A stretch of 64,000 bases of DNA, taken from positions 3,082,501 to 3,146,500 of the forward strand of contig NC_090796.1 in NCBI RefSeq assembly GCF_040054535.1, read 5' to 3'. Below are positions 11,731 through 56,590 of the stretch, in pieces; position 1 is the stretch's first letter, and each line of letters begins with the position of its first letter. Origin of the DNA: Antennarius striatus. Lineage: Eukaryota > Chordata > Actinopteri > Lophiiformes > Antennariidae. A program made the translations under genes and the position numbers. The notes beneath the pieces were generated by a model. That model made no database searches and was not told the origin of the DNA. It saw only the letters and a program-made list of their open reading frames with translations.

Positions 11731-14700
11731 AGCTAAAGTAATACTCATTTAACTTGTGTTAACTTGTGTTTACTACAGCATATCAGCAATTGTTGAAGCA
11801 CGATGGCCGCAGCTTTATCAAAGTGGGATATTGCAAATTTTTACAGCTATGTCAATTGAAAAACATATCATTTTTAAACCAGATGTAACTCACCTTTTAC
11901 AGTATATACAGTATTGCAGATGATAGTACTTTCCTGTTTCCTGCTTACCTACTACAGGAGGCTGCTGATCGTCTATTTCCAGTCAACAGCTTGTGAGCTA
12001 TTTTTAAAAAGCTCTTGCATTTGTAAGAGACGGCATGTAGGAACTCTGTCTGGGATGTGTGGGCGAGTCGTAACAGGAAGTTGTGCGTTTCGTGGTAAAC
12101 ATGGTCTTTATTTTAAGCAGTACTTAGAAGTGTATGCTTATGTTCTGTGATTACATGTCAAATCCAATAAGGTTAACATGGTGGAACACATAGATACTAA
12201 AACTTAATTAACAGTAGGGTGGAATGAATGAGCGTGTGTGTGTGTGTGTGTGTATGTGTGTGCGCAAGTGACGTGAGCAACCTCATGAAAATTTTCCAGC
12301 TCCGTCCTGTGCCTGGAAATAAAGCAGCTCGACAAAGTGATGTCACTGCCGTTGCCATCAGAGCACTAATAGTCTTTCAGTTCCTCCTTGAAGATAGACG
12401 ACAAAGTGATGCGCAGATCAGAACACTGCTGTGGAAATGTACGTGTTTTCCTTTTCTTGCAAACACACACCCATATATATACAAACACACACACACACAC
12501 ACACACACAGACGGGCAATAAATAAACAACTGTTCTTTCCAGAACACATTGCAAATTAATCATGATCACATTCATCCTGCACACACCTCCCTTTTTTTAT
12601 ATGATTGTTATTGCATGTACAGTATTTGTTTGTGTTTGTGTTGAACTTTTAGTTATGTAAATTTTAATTTGCAGAATTTCTGAAGAATCCATTGAACCTT
12701 ACTTGGAAGTAATTTACATTCACCTTCAGCAGAAAATGACTTTTCAGAGAAGAAGAAAAAAATCTCATTCTAAATTTAATTCTAACTCATTTCTATGTCT
12801 GAAAAGATTTTCTATCCTGGCAATGCTAATCGTTCCTTAAGAGGAGCTTTTAACAGAAACGCTACAAACTCTCTGCCCTCCTTATCAAGGTTAGAATTAG
12901 ACATTATATCTCCATTTTATCACCCAGTCTCCTTTAAACTAGAATTTCTCCTTATATTCTCATTGATTTCAGCCATAAAGCTGTGATTAAATTAGCCGTT
13001 AGCTGATGAACCTAATTAGTCCTTAAGAGTCATGTGTTGTTTTGCAGCAGTGAAAATCTGATAGACCAAAACTAAGACAAATGAAAGAGTAACTACTAGA
13101 ATAACATTAGTAATTGGACCAGAAACATATCTAACCTATTGCTGGTCTTACTTGAGTTTGTTACAGTCTAAAGAAATTTGTTTTACCACACCACATGGTT
13201 AGATCCATCTTCATTTCAGGAATAAACCTGTCTGCCTTGGCTTTAATTGCTTTAATTGGACTTATTTAGACCTCATTCACATCTTTAATGCCTGAACCAA
13301 TCCAGAGATGTAAATAACTGAAATGAACAGTGGTGTGTTTCCCCACAGAAACAACTCCAAGGAGCACATGACAGCAAAACAAGTCAAGTGACAAAAGACA
13401 CGCCTCTCACACCAACAAGAAGGGTTGGGCTGGTCAACAGGAAAACCACAAACAGCACAGGACAACACATACTGTATAGTAAAGGACATTTATCAAGGTC
13501 AAAAACGAATATAAAAAAGTAATATAGTAAAACAACACTAAAATACCCTTCCAACACTTTCTGTGCGTGTGGACACAGGAAGTGTTGATTATCCTCACCC
13601 ATTGTTCAGAGAGAGTGAGGGAAACAGAGAGGAAAATCACTGGCAATTACTGGCTGACTGGTTTCATGCCTGTGGAATATTCCACAGACAAAAACAGTAA
13701 CACAGATTTAATGCTGATGACCACCCGTAATCTATTTTTGCTGACAAGATGAAAGTCCAGATGAGGCTCCATGAGTGCATAGCTGCTCTGTTATGTATAA
13801 GTGATGTGTCTGTCTCCAAAGAAAACCTTTACAGCACATCCTGGGTTCTTCAAGCATTTCCAGTCGAGAGGAGATTCATAATCTTTCCAGCTAAACCAAG
13901 CCAAAGGTTTACACTCCGTTGGACATGCTCAGATAGACTAGAAAGGGTGCGGCCCAAGAGCGAGTGAGGGAACATTAGTTCCCTCACTCCCTAAAACCAA
14001 TGCCAAAAGTGCCTGGACTGGTTCATGCTAGGTAAAAAAAAAAAAAGAAACTTGAATCTGACAACCCTTTGAATGGTTGAGCTCCTCACCCTACCTAAGA
14101 CTGAACCCAGCCAGCCCAAAAAGAAGAATTCTTTCAGTCACCATCAGGTCAGGCATGAAGGAGGGGGTCACTTCAGGTCAGGACCATTGCAGTATGGGTA
14201 CATCCATGGAACAGTACTGCTTGCAATTTTGTACAAGTTGCATGAAAGTGACATGGCTTGGACCTAAATTATAGAGTCCAGACATTCAGCTGTGCTGTCG
14301 ACTGTCCAAACATGGAACCCTCGCAGAGCTGGATCTACCTCAAGTTACTTTGCAGTGCTTACATCTGGCTGATCAGATACCAATCTGATAGATTGGTATC
14401 AGTCTGACACAGAACAATGATGCTTTGACAAGTAGAGTGGCTACAGCAGACACCATAAAGGAATCAGTACAATTTCTGTAATTCAGTATTGGTTTATGCT
14501 TTTTAAAAAAAAACTTTTTACATATTCTATTTCCATCCACAACCCTGATAAAAGTGCTGTTTCATCAGCCACACAGATGGATGGAGAGATGAGTGATGCA
14601 CAAACAGGGACAGTAAAACTGTGACCATAAGCCGGACCAGCAGACTGACACAACACTGTCTGCTGATGAATGTCTCACAGTGACACTGGCAAAAACATGA

Positions 14701-14929
14701 TATTATCCCAGCAGCTGGGACATTTCTCACACACAAACACAAGGGCCCATAGACACGTGCACACAGAGTCATGCACACTTACAGTATCCAAGATAAAAAG
14801 GCAAGTATGTTCATGTGCCGGTTCCAGCTCCGGTTAAATGTCCCAGACACAAACATGGGTCGTGTGACATGACATCTTGTGGTTAGAAGACTCTCAAATG
14901 TGGCATTCTAACACTGACAAAACCATTTT
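11731..14929. other. Intergenic DNA, no gene supported
   Basis: Contains short (TG)n at about 12235-12261 and (CA)n at 12485-12509, and a 10-bp perfect hairpin at 14376-14400. No exon series or RNA gene could be supported. Several 60-100 residue frames here lack domains. Confidence 0.5.
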
Positions 14930-15264
14930 GAACAAAGTTAATGTCATAAATTGTGTTTGATGTTATTTTTCTTTGTTCACTTGAATAGTCTAATCCTTGA
15001 TTGATGCAGTTATGTGGGTTTAATAATCTGACAAATTTAAAAAAGATTTACATTATATCAGAGAAACAACTTAATTCTGTGTAACTATAATGTTTGTAAC
15101 TTGAATAAGCAATAAATTCAGCGTTATTTAACATTAAGGAGTAGTTACATTTATTTTACATTACATTGAGTTACATTGAGTTACATTTATAAGTTTTATC
15201 TGGCCTTTTGAGGACAGCTATTATGCTGATGTGGCCCTCGGTGAAAATGAGTTTGACACCCCTG
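14930..15264 (-). mobile_element. Truncated second copy of the hAT-type element at 11236
   Basis: Reverse-complemented from 15264, it opens CAGGGGTGTCAAACTCATTT and then tracks the 11236 copy through GGCCACATCAGC, the GTAACT-rich interior and ATTAAACCCACATAACT. Similarity fades near 14930, so the other terminus is missing. It lies in the opposite orientation to the first copy. Confidence 0.75.
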
Positions 15265-15460
15265 TTTTAGAGTTTAATCCATTTCCTCATTACGGTGTTG
15301 TGCTGCTCTAAAGAGGATGCTGTTACATTGAATGAACAGTGTCTTTTTTATTTTGTCTTTGATGGCCGTGAATAATACTGGGCTTTTCATAAACTCTTAT
15401 TCTCCAACCTGAGCTTAGGTACTCTACCCCAGATACTGACTACATGCACTTGAGTGGTTC

Positions 15461-16905
<1,445 letters not shown>

Positions 16906-17555
16906 TCTTCTTTTCCTTTCGGCTTTTCCCTTCAGGGGTCACCACAGTGAATCAGTTGCCTCCATCTAACCCTGTCTTCTGAATCCTCTTCTCTCACACC
17001 AACTACCTTCATGTCCTCTTTCACTACATCCATAAACCTCCTCTTTGGTCTTCCCCTAGGCCTTCTGCGTGGCAGTTCAAAACTCAGCATCCTTCTACCA
17101 ATATATTCACTATCTCTCCTCTGGACATGTCCAAACCATCTCAGTCTGGCCTCTCTGACTTTATCTCCAGAACCTCTAACATGTGCTGTCCCTCTGATGT
17201 ACTCATTCCTGATCCTATCCTTCCTGGTCACTCCCAGAGAGAACCTCAGCATCTTCATCTCTGCTACCTCCAGCTCTGTCTCCTGTCTTTTCCTCAGTGA
17301 CACTGTCTCTAGACCAAACAACATCGCTGGTCTCACCAGTTTTGTACACCTTTCCTTTCATTTTAGCTGAAACTCTTCTATCACACATCACACCAGACAC
17401 TTTCCTCCACCCGTTCCATCCTGCCTGTACATGCTGCTTCACCTCTTTTCCACACTCTCCATTGCTCTGGACTGTTGACCCTAAGTACTTAAAATCCTCC
17501 ACCTTCTTGATCTCTTCTCCCTGTAACCTCACTCTTCCACTTGAGTCCAAAAACA
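16906..17555 (-). mobile_element. 5'-truncated RTE-clade LINE, 3' third only
   Basis: The minus strand reads the C-terminal end of an RTE reverse transcriptase polyprotein: SGRVRLQGEEIKKVEDFKYLG, AGWNGWRKVSGV, KMLRFSLGVTRKDRIRNEY, RLRWFGHVQRRDSEY and a terminal IHCGDP. It then passes into the 3' end (GAAGGGAAAAGCCGAAAGG) that is shared with the copy at 29056-30997. Two overlapping frames (17610-17215 and 17336-16932) show a single frameshift. The active-site part of RT is absent. Confidence 0.88.
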
Positions 17556-17697
17556 GGATGTCAGAACTACAACTGTCTTGGTTATTTAAGGCTGTCTGAT
17601 GGTCTGACACACTTTATAAAGGACATTGTTTACAGGCAATACTGCAACATCTTACAAGCTTTAAGCTCTTTTAATGAAGACTATAGAAATAACAGCA

Positions 17698-18071
17698 TGT
17701 GGAAGTGTTGTCTAGCAGCAAGAAGGTCATGGGTTCGATTCCCTCCTGTATGGAGTTTGTATGTTCTTCCTCTGTCCGTGTGGGTCCTTTCCAGGTTCTC
17801 CAGCATCTTCCCATTTCCAGAAATATGCAGCTTAAGTGAACCGGTCACACCAAATTGCTCTAGGTGTGAGTGTGACTGTGCATGGTTATTTATCTCTTTG
17901 TTTGACTCCATGATGAACTGGCGTCTCATCTGGGGTGCACCCCATTTTGAACCCATAGTCAATCGGCATTGGCTGCAGCAGACTTGTGACTCGCAAGGCA
18001 AATAAGAAGCTGTAGATAACAGAAAATGTCGTGTCCTCACAAAGATGGATGGTTGGATGGATGGATGGATT
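17698..18071 (+). mobile_element. tRNA-headed SINE copy
   Basis: The head carries TCTAGCAGCAAGAAGGTCAT followed by a perfect B-box-like GGGTTCGATTCCC. The body has TGGAGTTTGTATGTTCTTCC, AATTGCTCTAGGTGTGAGTG and GATGAACTGGCGTCTCATC, and it ends in a (GGAT)n tail at about 18046-18070. It is the same family as the 7709 copy but without the long TG expansion. Confidence 0.8.
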
Positions 18072-21000
18072 CACCAAAAGTAGGAATCACAAGTTTTAGC
18101 GAAACAAATTGGTTTATTTGTTATTAAAGTCTTCATTGAATAGAACTCTGCATTTAGCTTTGAAGAATTAGTTTAACTGTCTAATCCAAAAGGATTTATA
18201 GTATAGTCAACAACAAAATGGTGTTAAATTCCACTAAATCGCATCAATTCAATGATTTATTCTGTCTCAGTTATAATTTCATTTCAGTTACAGAAAAATC
18301 TGTTTGAGCGAAGGAGCTCTGATAAACACAGTAACCCGTTGAGTAAACAAACTCCAAGCAGTGTCGGAGGTGATGAGACCAAATATTAGCTGAAAGAAGA
18401 ACGAATAGAGTTCTATTTATATGGTATACTGGAAACATCTCCAAATGTTAAATAAGGTTGTTTAATATCAGCTGACTACGTGATTGCTATATCAGCAGAA
18501 ATTTGAATAGTGTATTTAAGCATTCTGTTGCTCTGAAGAAGCCAAAAACCTGGTTTTAAATACTGCAAAAAACAGTAAGTCTAGTTAAAACAATTATTAT
18601 CAATCTGTTTAGTAGGTAAAAAACATCCCAAAACACTAAATTCACTAAATTCAGAGAAATTACAACCCAGACGAGACTGAAACAGAGACTTTGGAATTCA
18701 AGAATGATGAATACTTGGATGAAATATCTAACTAGCCAAGTCTAAAAATATAAATCATATTAAAAAAACATTTGGGCCACGGTCGCATGATCTGACAGCA
18801 TTTCCCTGACCATTAATCTAACAGAAAGAAATAAGGAGCGAGGGACATGAGCGTGATGGAGGAATGATTTCTTCTTGCTGATGCAGAATGACTGAGCGGC
18901 ACCTTAATAAATCCAACAGCACGACACAGTGTTTTGCCTCCAGGTGGAATGACACATGGAGCAGAAATACGGCTGTAAAGTAGGTCCGACTGTGGGCCAG
19001 CGAGGACGAGATCAAACACAGATCATTGTTGTATATTCAGCTGGTGTTACAGGAGGAAGTGAGTCACTGAGCGGATGACCGGGTGACAACTGACAACTTT
19101 CAAACGTCCAGAATACACAAACACAAAGAGACATGAGCGTGCACAGGCTCTGTTGTGTTTGTATACAAAAAATGCAGTGAGATGATGTAAATACACATGC
19201 ATTGACGGTATTTTGATTTCACTCCTGGAGAACATTAAGTCCTTTTTGCTCAGTGATGTTTTGCTTCATTGACGGGTCTACTGTGTTAGCATTAAGGTGT
19301 GTAAGGCCTGGTAGGTTCACACATGTTCAGTCATCACCCATTAATTCTTCCAGTTCCTCACAAAACAATGTGACCTTGTCCAACCTGAGAACTACCTATT
19401 GATGTTTCTACACTTTAACTTTAAATCGGGCAACAGCACTAAAATCCATCCACTTCCACTCAAAACTCCCCCACATCAGTATTTTCAGTGTTACAAGCAT
19501 GTTGATCTGCATTATTCTTCTTTCGTTGCCATATCTGTTGCATTTGATCACAATGATCACACCATTGTTCTATAAAAACTAATTTCTTAAGTAACTCTAT
19601 GTACACTTTTCATGCAAACAGAGGAGAACACATCCACTAACATTTGCATGATGCTTGATTAGACATTGTTCTGTAGTTTGACTGATGGATTGATCTGAAT
19701 TTGTACAATAACTGCCTGGAAGAATTTCTGACTGACATCAGTAAATCATCCTTTGCCTAAAATCTCAGCCGAACATGTTTGTAGGTTGAGAAAAGTAGGT
19801 CAGAGGCAATGAACCAATTCTACTTCCATCTAATAATTTTCCACAAACATTAGTTTTCACACATGCATGTGGTGTGCATAACAATCATTTACTCAGTATG
19901 ACATGAAAGCATTGCTTTGAGATCAGCTGCACCCAAGAATATATTTTGTTTTATTTCCAGGATGTGTTAAACTCAATACATGATACAGCCTTTAATGGTG
20001 GAACACAAAGCATCTCACAGTATGAAAATACAAAAATAACCTCCTGTTATTCTCCCTTTTCCTGTAATGATCTATCTGCCTCGGGAACCTTTCAACTCGT
20101 CCCTCACCAATGCATGCTGGGACGAACCATGAATTGGATGGTAAATGAGAAAGAAGCAGAATCCACTGCTGTGTGGGGATGATGAATCTCACTCCTCTCT
20201 CCACGCATGCTGTGGTGTTGACAAAGCATTATGGAGAATGACTGCACACAAACGGCTTCGCAGCCACACCATCTGTTGTGTACCACTGACACACACATCC
20301 AGGAGGTTGTTTCTTCAGATCAAGACCGACAAGGTGCAAAATGAGACAGATGACAAAACAGACAGCGTCACGCTGATTAATGTTCATTTAAACTTTTAGA
20401 TTCCTTTATTGAAACTATTATTTCTGCAGCATGGTTTAACATTTTTCACACACGTGCAAAAGTTGATCAAAAAATTGTAGATCACCAGCAACACAAACAC
20501 GAGACATTCATTGATGGAAATGGCTAACATACAAATGGTACACAGGCAACATTTATGTTAGGGTTCACTGACTGTCATGCAGCTTCATTTTTTTTACCAG
20601 AACATGGCTATCGCTTGGGTGATCACACGGAATGGACTCTTTAACGACAACTTCTTCCCCTCAAGCTTCCGGCGCCGGAGAGAAACAGCTGACCTAGATG
20701 TCACCAATCACACGCAACGCTGTGAATCTTACATGTATGAACGAGGCTGTGTGTGTTTAGCTTTGTGTTACCACAACTGAGTGATGACTTGTGTTGCCGA
20801 CTTTCATCTTTCATTAACGAACAGGAAGTACCACATCATACACAATTAAGTATCCTACAGGAAACCAAATACAATACTTCTGTTTGCTTCCATCAATCAA
20901 TCCTTCCATTTTGTTCTTATATATACTTGAAAAATACATTTCATTTTGGCTTGTACTCTTGTGAGTTCTTCCAGAGAAAATTAAACTTTGAATACTGAAT

Positions 21001-22677
21001 AAAATCCACACATGCTTTTAGGAACAGAGGCCTATTCCTGAGGAGACCTCTTAGAGATTTGTAATGAATTTTATTAGGAATGAAAATGTAGTCAGACCTA
21101 TCTAAAGAAATCAATAGCAATATTTATTATAGGATTTTATGGGCATCGGGAAGCAGATGTTTGATAGCAGCAGTTTGGTTACACAGCGTCTCTTACGTAG
21201 CCAAGTCGACCCTGGAGTGTAATAAAATGAAACAAGGACAAACTGCAGACTAAACTAAGGTTCAAGTTCGTCGTTTTCTTTGTGCGTTTCTGACCGAAAT
21301 GATCGACGGAGAGGAAAGAAGGAGAAAGTTCATCCTGTTCAAGGACATGGTCCCAAACTGCCTAAATGTCAAACCTCAAGGGACACTAGTTTCAAACTTC
21401 TGTCAAAATCTCATGGTAAACTTGAGTGATTTTTGGCTATGTGTCTACCTATGGGAAAAAGAAAAAACAAAACAAAGAGGAAAAATGCAAGTAACTGGAC
21501 CCTTAGAGGATTAAGTGGAAGTGGATTAAACCCGGTATTAAACTGTTCTGTGTTTATGCGTCCATTTAAACTATGACCAATATGTACTGTACATCTGTGG
21601 ACACATGTTTAGCATGCAAAAAACATGCTAGCAGCAGGAAGTCAATTTGTTACTAGCCAAGGAGAAATAGCCAACAAACACAGACAGCATGTTGCTACTG
21701 ACCAGCAGAACAAGAAAATCTCAACAGTGGTTTCAAAAAACAGTTCTCGCTTTAGAAGCACTTTCAACAGATGATGAGGAGTTCTGTCCATCTTGACGAA
21801 AATTGACAGTTGTGCGACTAAACAACACACGTGGAAGTATATTTGATCATGATGTGGACCTACTATGCCAATCAACGCTTTTTAAAATCTCACCCATGAC
21901 AATATGAGTAAAAAAGGAACATACATAGAAGAAGTGTCAAAGATAAAAAAAACTATTCAAATAAATGTGGTGAAGATTTGAGTTGGGAAATGATATTTGG
22001 GGCTCTCACATTTTAGCAGGATGTCTAAAGATGTATGAACAAGACGTATCCAATATTAGAAATCACCGCTCTAGATCTACAATCTAATAATTTCTAAGTC
22101 ATCTTTTGTCTTTCTTCGACATTACACACAGGATTAGCAAATATTTTCTCTTATCATTCTAAAACACATCACGGTTGATTTTGGCAGCATGCATTGGTTT
22201 CTGTGCAATTCTATAAAAACGAAAAGTAGATTTTTTTCAGCTTTATATTAAGTCATGATGTGAAAGAGCACCAATATAACATTTATCAGCTCTATAAAAA
22301 ACCCTTACAGGTTATCTGTGTGTACACAGGTTAAACAATGTGATCCTAAACGCACTGCAATCCTGTCCCACAGTGTAAAACACACCACATAATCTCCATA
22401 CAACACCTAAAATGAGTGTAAATCAGAGTCACTCTACAGGGATAATGTATTGCACTTAGTTGCTTGTACTGCAAACTCTGTTAAAAAAAAAAAGAAAAAG
22501 AAAAAACACAAAGCATAGTGGTGCGATCAAAAATATAGAACATCCACAACCCTTCTAGAAACTAAGAATATGCTACATAGACACAGAGCTCCTAGAGCAA
22601 CTCAATGTGTGCTTATTGGTTCAAATCTCATGCAACTCTTCAGAGAGTAATACAGTAGTGAACTCCTGGCTGTGTGT
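18072..22677. other. Intergenic DNA downstream of nt5m, no gene supported
   Basis: No exon chain or RNA gene could be supported over 4.6 kb. TTTATT (AATAAA on the minus strand) at 21123-21128 is a distant alternative end for nt5m. Frames at 19946, 20577 and 21299 have no recognisable domain. Confidence 0.4.
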
Positions 22678-22683
22678 TTTAAT
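22678..22683 (-). terminator. nt5m: Possible nt5m poly(A) signal (ATTAAA)
   Basis: On the minus strand an ATTAAA hexamer lies about 190 bases past the nt5m stop codon. It is the closest plausible signal. (TCC)n at 22683-22705 and (ATC)n at 22826-22862 on the transcript side fall inside the predicted 3' UTR. Confidence 0.35.
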
Positions 22684-22825
22684 CCTCCTCCTCCTCCTCC
22701 TCCTCCAGTCTTTGAGCGCCCCCTGGTGTCCTTGCAATCATCCAGAGTACTCTGAACAAAACAACTCGATTTGATGGGACTAACTCTGCTTTGAGTTTTG
22801 ACACCCACCAGCGTGGTGACAATGA

Positions 22826-22831
22826 TGATGA

Positions 22832-22862
<31 letters not shown>
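22826..22862. repeat. (GAT)n trinucleotide repeat in the nt5m 3' UTR
   Basis: A near-perfect GAT/ATC run about 10 bases beyond the nt5m stop codon in the transcript. The poly-His and poly-Ile frames read through it are artefacts. Confidence 0.9.
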
Positions 22863-22872
22863 TTGGTCTCCT

Positions 22873-33465
<10,593 letters not shown>

Positions 33466-33477
33466 CTAGTTCCCGCA

Positions 33478-33579
33478 ATGAGTTTACTATCACTGCCGTC
33501 ACCCCAATTTCACCGACGAGAAACTACAGACGAAGTCCGCAAGGAATTCGAAAAGTTTCACAAACTTCACGGCGGTTAA
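33478..33579 (+). CDS. Small ORF (33 aa) head-to-head with nt5m; unidentified
   Basis: ATG at 33478 starts a 33-residue frame ending TAA at 33577-33579. The peptide begins MSLLSLPSPQFHRRE and continues with a very charged stretch (DEVRKEFEKFHKLHGG). Its ATG is 18 bases from the nt5m start on the other strand, so a transcript here would share a bidirectional promoter with nt5m. A GGCG|GTTAAG near its end could be a weak splice donor, making this a first exon. I do not recognise the peptide, and no continuing exon was found before cops3. It may be a chance ORF. Confidence 0.25.
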   Translation: MSLLSLPSPQFHRRETTDEVRKEFEKFHKLHGG

Positions 33580-34822
33580 GCAGTGCTGTTTTTGTTGAGC
33601 AGCATTATTATTATATTTGCGTTTGGATTTAATTCACCGTTAGCTTAACTTCATCATTGTTGGCGTCATTCTGCTTGCCAGCTGCAGCTGAGCTAACGGT
33701 ACGTGGCTAACTTTAGCTGACAGGCTAGCTGCACCAAAGAGGGGGATTCAAACGTGACAGCGCTATGCAACGTTATAACTCGCAACACCTGTTACAGTAG
33801 AGTTTGGGAACTGCAGGGAACCGTAACAAGTGGGAGAAGGATACTGCCGACTGCAGTGTTGTGGAAGTGGGAACAAATTGTACTACAAACCCCTTGGTTT
33901 CAAGGGTTTCTTAGGTTGAAGTGATAGCTCACTCTAGATTATTTCCATGCGACAGCCATGAAATATCACAAATACATTTCAAAATATTGATATTTAAAAT
34001 ATAAAAATACAGGATTGGAAAAGAATAAGTTATATACATATAATCACATTGATATAACTCTGAATTAACAAAACTATTCAAAATGTTTAAAAGTCATCAC
34101 TAAGAGTGACTCCAGACAAATCTGCAGCCTACTGCGAGGATTACATGAAAGTACGAGCTGCACATGAAAGCATGTTCTTTGAAAACTGAAGCAAACTTTA
34201 TTCTTATTCTTAATTTGGCATATGTTGAAACAATTTGTAAGGGGCTTCTCTATTATGTCAGTCAGTCACCTTCAGATTACCACCGCTATATCCGCCACAG
34301 CGGGTCACGGGGAGCCGGAGCCTATCTCGGCGGAATAGGGCGTGAGGCAGGGGACACTCCGGGCACGACGCCAGTCCACTGCGGTCTCTATTATGTGATG
34401 ACAGATATTGAGAAACACCCTAAAGTGAAACACGTTTCAAAAGGTAGAGCAACATAGTCCTCAATTAACTATCTATGCTTTTAAAGTCAATACTGTATAT
34501 CAAGCGCTTTAAGGTCCAGTGGATACGTCTAAGGCAGGTGCTCTTCCAGAATATAACATCTTTGTTGAAAAAAAACTCGGCAAATTAACGTCATTTCCTG
34601 TATCTCTTTTTTCCTCGATGAAAGGGATAACAAAGCCTCAAAAATATGCAAATATATTCCTATTAAATATTAAACAAACACAACAAATTGAAATATAATA
34701 AAGAAAATAGTACGAAGAAAAGTATGACCGTTTTGTTGGTACTTTAAGCTAATAGCGTCTTAGCCCTTTAAGATTCCAACGGTCGCATCGTAATCTCGTT
34801 ATAGTTTGCTCTGTTCTTGCGA
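33580..34822. other. nt5m-cops3 intergenic region with a SINE fragment
   Basis: Mostly unique sequence. About 34279-34392 is an antisense fish SINE piece (CCGCTATATCCGCCACAGCG, GGGGAGCCGGAGCCTATCTC, GACGCCAGTCCACTGCGG). No exon was supported. Confidence 0.6.
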
Positions 34823-34832
34823 TCTCGCGATA
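34823..34832 (+). promoter_or_regulatory. TCTCGCGATA core-promoter motif of cops3
   Basis: An exact match to the vertebrate TMTCGCGANR promoter element typical of TATA-less housekeeping genes. It lies 111 bases upstream of the cops3 ATG, where such elements usually sit relative to the start site. No TATA box is evident nearby. Confidence 0.55.
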
Positions 34833-34942
34833 GCATCACCCAGTGGCGGCTGTGTGGCCCCCTGTCTCAGTGCGGACGGAGTTGTTTCTAACGTTTGAAT
34901 GAAAAACAGTGGAAATTACCTCCACATTGGACCCAAGAAATA

Positions 34943-41496
<6,554 letters not shown>

Positions 41497-41787
41497 GGGG
41501 CCTCGGACAGGGAGAGAAAGCTGCAGCCGCCCAACGTGTTCTTCCCAGGATGAGTTGGATTTTTTTTAAAGAGGAAAACAAACAAACATTCTATTGCATA
41601 AGGACATTGGTCAAGGAAAATCTATTTGTATGGAATGATGATCAGTTTGGTTGTTCTTTCTTCACAGTGTGTAAAGGATAACAAAAACTCCTCACAGAAA
41701 TGGGAAAAAAAGATGACAATGTTTTCAGTGTTTTATTTATCATTGTTCAGGTTGGAGCGCCACTGCAACATAAACAGAAACCACAAT

Positions 41788-41793
41788 AATAAA
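41788..41793 (+). terminator. cops3: cops3 poly(A) signal (AATAAA); second at 41905-41910
   Basis: Two canonical hexamers lie 292 and 409 bases past the cops3 stop codon. Either could end the transcript. Both are well before the usp22 promoter region. Confidence 0.6.
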
Positions 41794-42420
41794 AACTGGA
41801 CTTATTTGTTCCAAACATATGTGTGAATAATCTCACTGTTTTGGTTCTGATGCATGATGGTCGTTAGAAGAGGGTTTTACATATCAGAAACATTAGTGGC
41901 TGACAATAAAAAATTTATATTATATATATATATAATATATAATATAAAATTTTTACATTTGTAAACAATCTTTTCCCTCTCGTTTTGGGTTAGAATGTAG
42001 ATCAATTGCAAATCTGTATTTGGACATGCCCTTGACCAAACTCGGCACAAACGAAGAGCCTTCACAGTCTGGTGCACTGTTTTGGTTTTGGTTTTTCCCT
42101 TTTTCTCCTTTTTTTTTTTAGGTCGGATCCAATAGAGGTCGCTAGAGCACTGTACAGAAAACCCATTTTGAGAGCTTGTTATAACAAGAGCTTAAGTCAA
42201 CAGATGAAACCAAAATGTCATGTCATTTGGGAGCTTGAGCTTTGCGATTGTGGATCTGTTAATAATAAATTGTTTAAGAATATATTTCTGGGTTTCATGC
42301 GTTTCTGGTGGGGATCTCTTTTTTGATTCTATATGTAGTGAAAAGGTGGATTTTTAATTTCTAGCCTCTGTTGACTCACGTTATTCTTTTCTGTTCCTGT
42401 GAAGCTGATTTATGCATTAA

Positions 42421-42565
42421 CCAATCAACGTCTTGATTTAGGCGGATATAGTTTGCAGAAAAATCGGACCAATCATGCTGCAGCACCTACTTCAAAGAGG
42501 AGGGACTTATGTGAGAAACGAAAGTTACTACACGCCACTCACGCGTTTCCCTCGGCTCTGATTGG
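42421..42565. promoter_or_regulatory. Three CCAAT boxes upstream of usp22
   Basis: CCAAT at 42421-42425 and 42469-42473 on the plus strand, and ATTGG (inverted) at 42561-42565. They lie about 375-520 bases before the usp22 ATG, in a region that becomes GC-rich. Clustered CCAAT boxes are typical NF-Y sites in TATA-less promoters. The transcription start cannot be placed from sequence alone. Confidence 0.5.
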
Positions 42566-42940
42566 TCGTCCGTTATGAATGTGGTGGGTCTTGACGACAC
42601 TCACTGTGTAAGCTACTGTTGAAATTCCAGTGCTAACCAACTTTAGCCAGTTTGCTATCATGTAAATGAGCGAATGAGCAGAACGGCTCTTCCCTGGATT
42701 TAGTCGCACACAGTATTCCACGTCCACGAGGGAAATACAGTCTAAATCGTCTAGACGCTTGCTAATGCTCGTGTCTCAGCCACTGAAACCAAGACATGTC
42801 CAGTTAGCCGGAGCGCAGCAGTCGCTGGATAACGAACCTGGCAAGCTAACCAGCCCGTTCGGAGTGGGTCTGCGTTGAGGGGGGATTCGAGCAGGTTTCG
42901 TCGCCGTGAGGGGAGTCAAAAAGCGGATGCTGTGACTACC

Positions 42941-56590
<13,650 letters not shown>

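Noticed and set aside
17698-17750. Functional tRNA gene based on the B-box-like GGGTTCGATTCCC
   Set aside because: No cloverleaf can be formed. It is followed by a SINE body and tail, so it is a tRNA-derived SINE head.
42875-42940. Extended usp22 N-terminus from the upstream in-frame ATG
   Set aside because: The added residues look like translated 5' UTR. The ATG at 42941 has a better context and a fish-like start. Kept only as an alternative.
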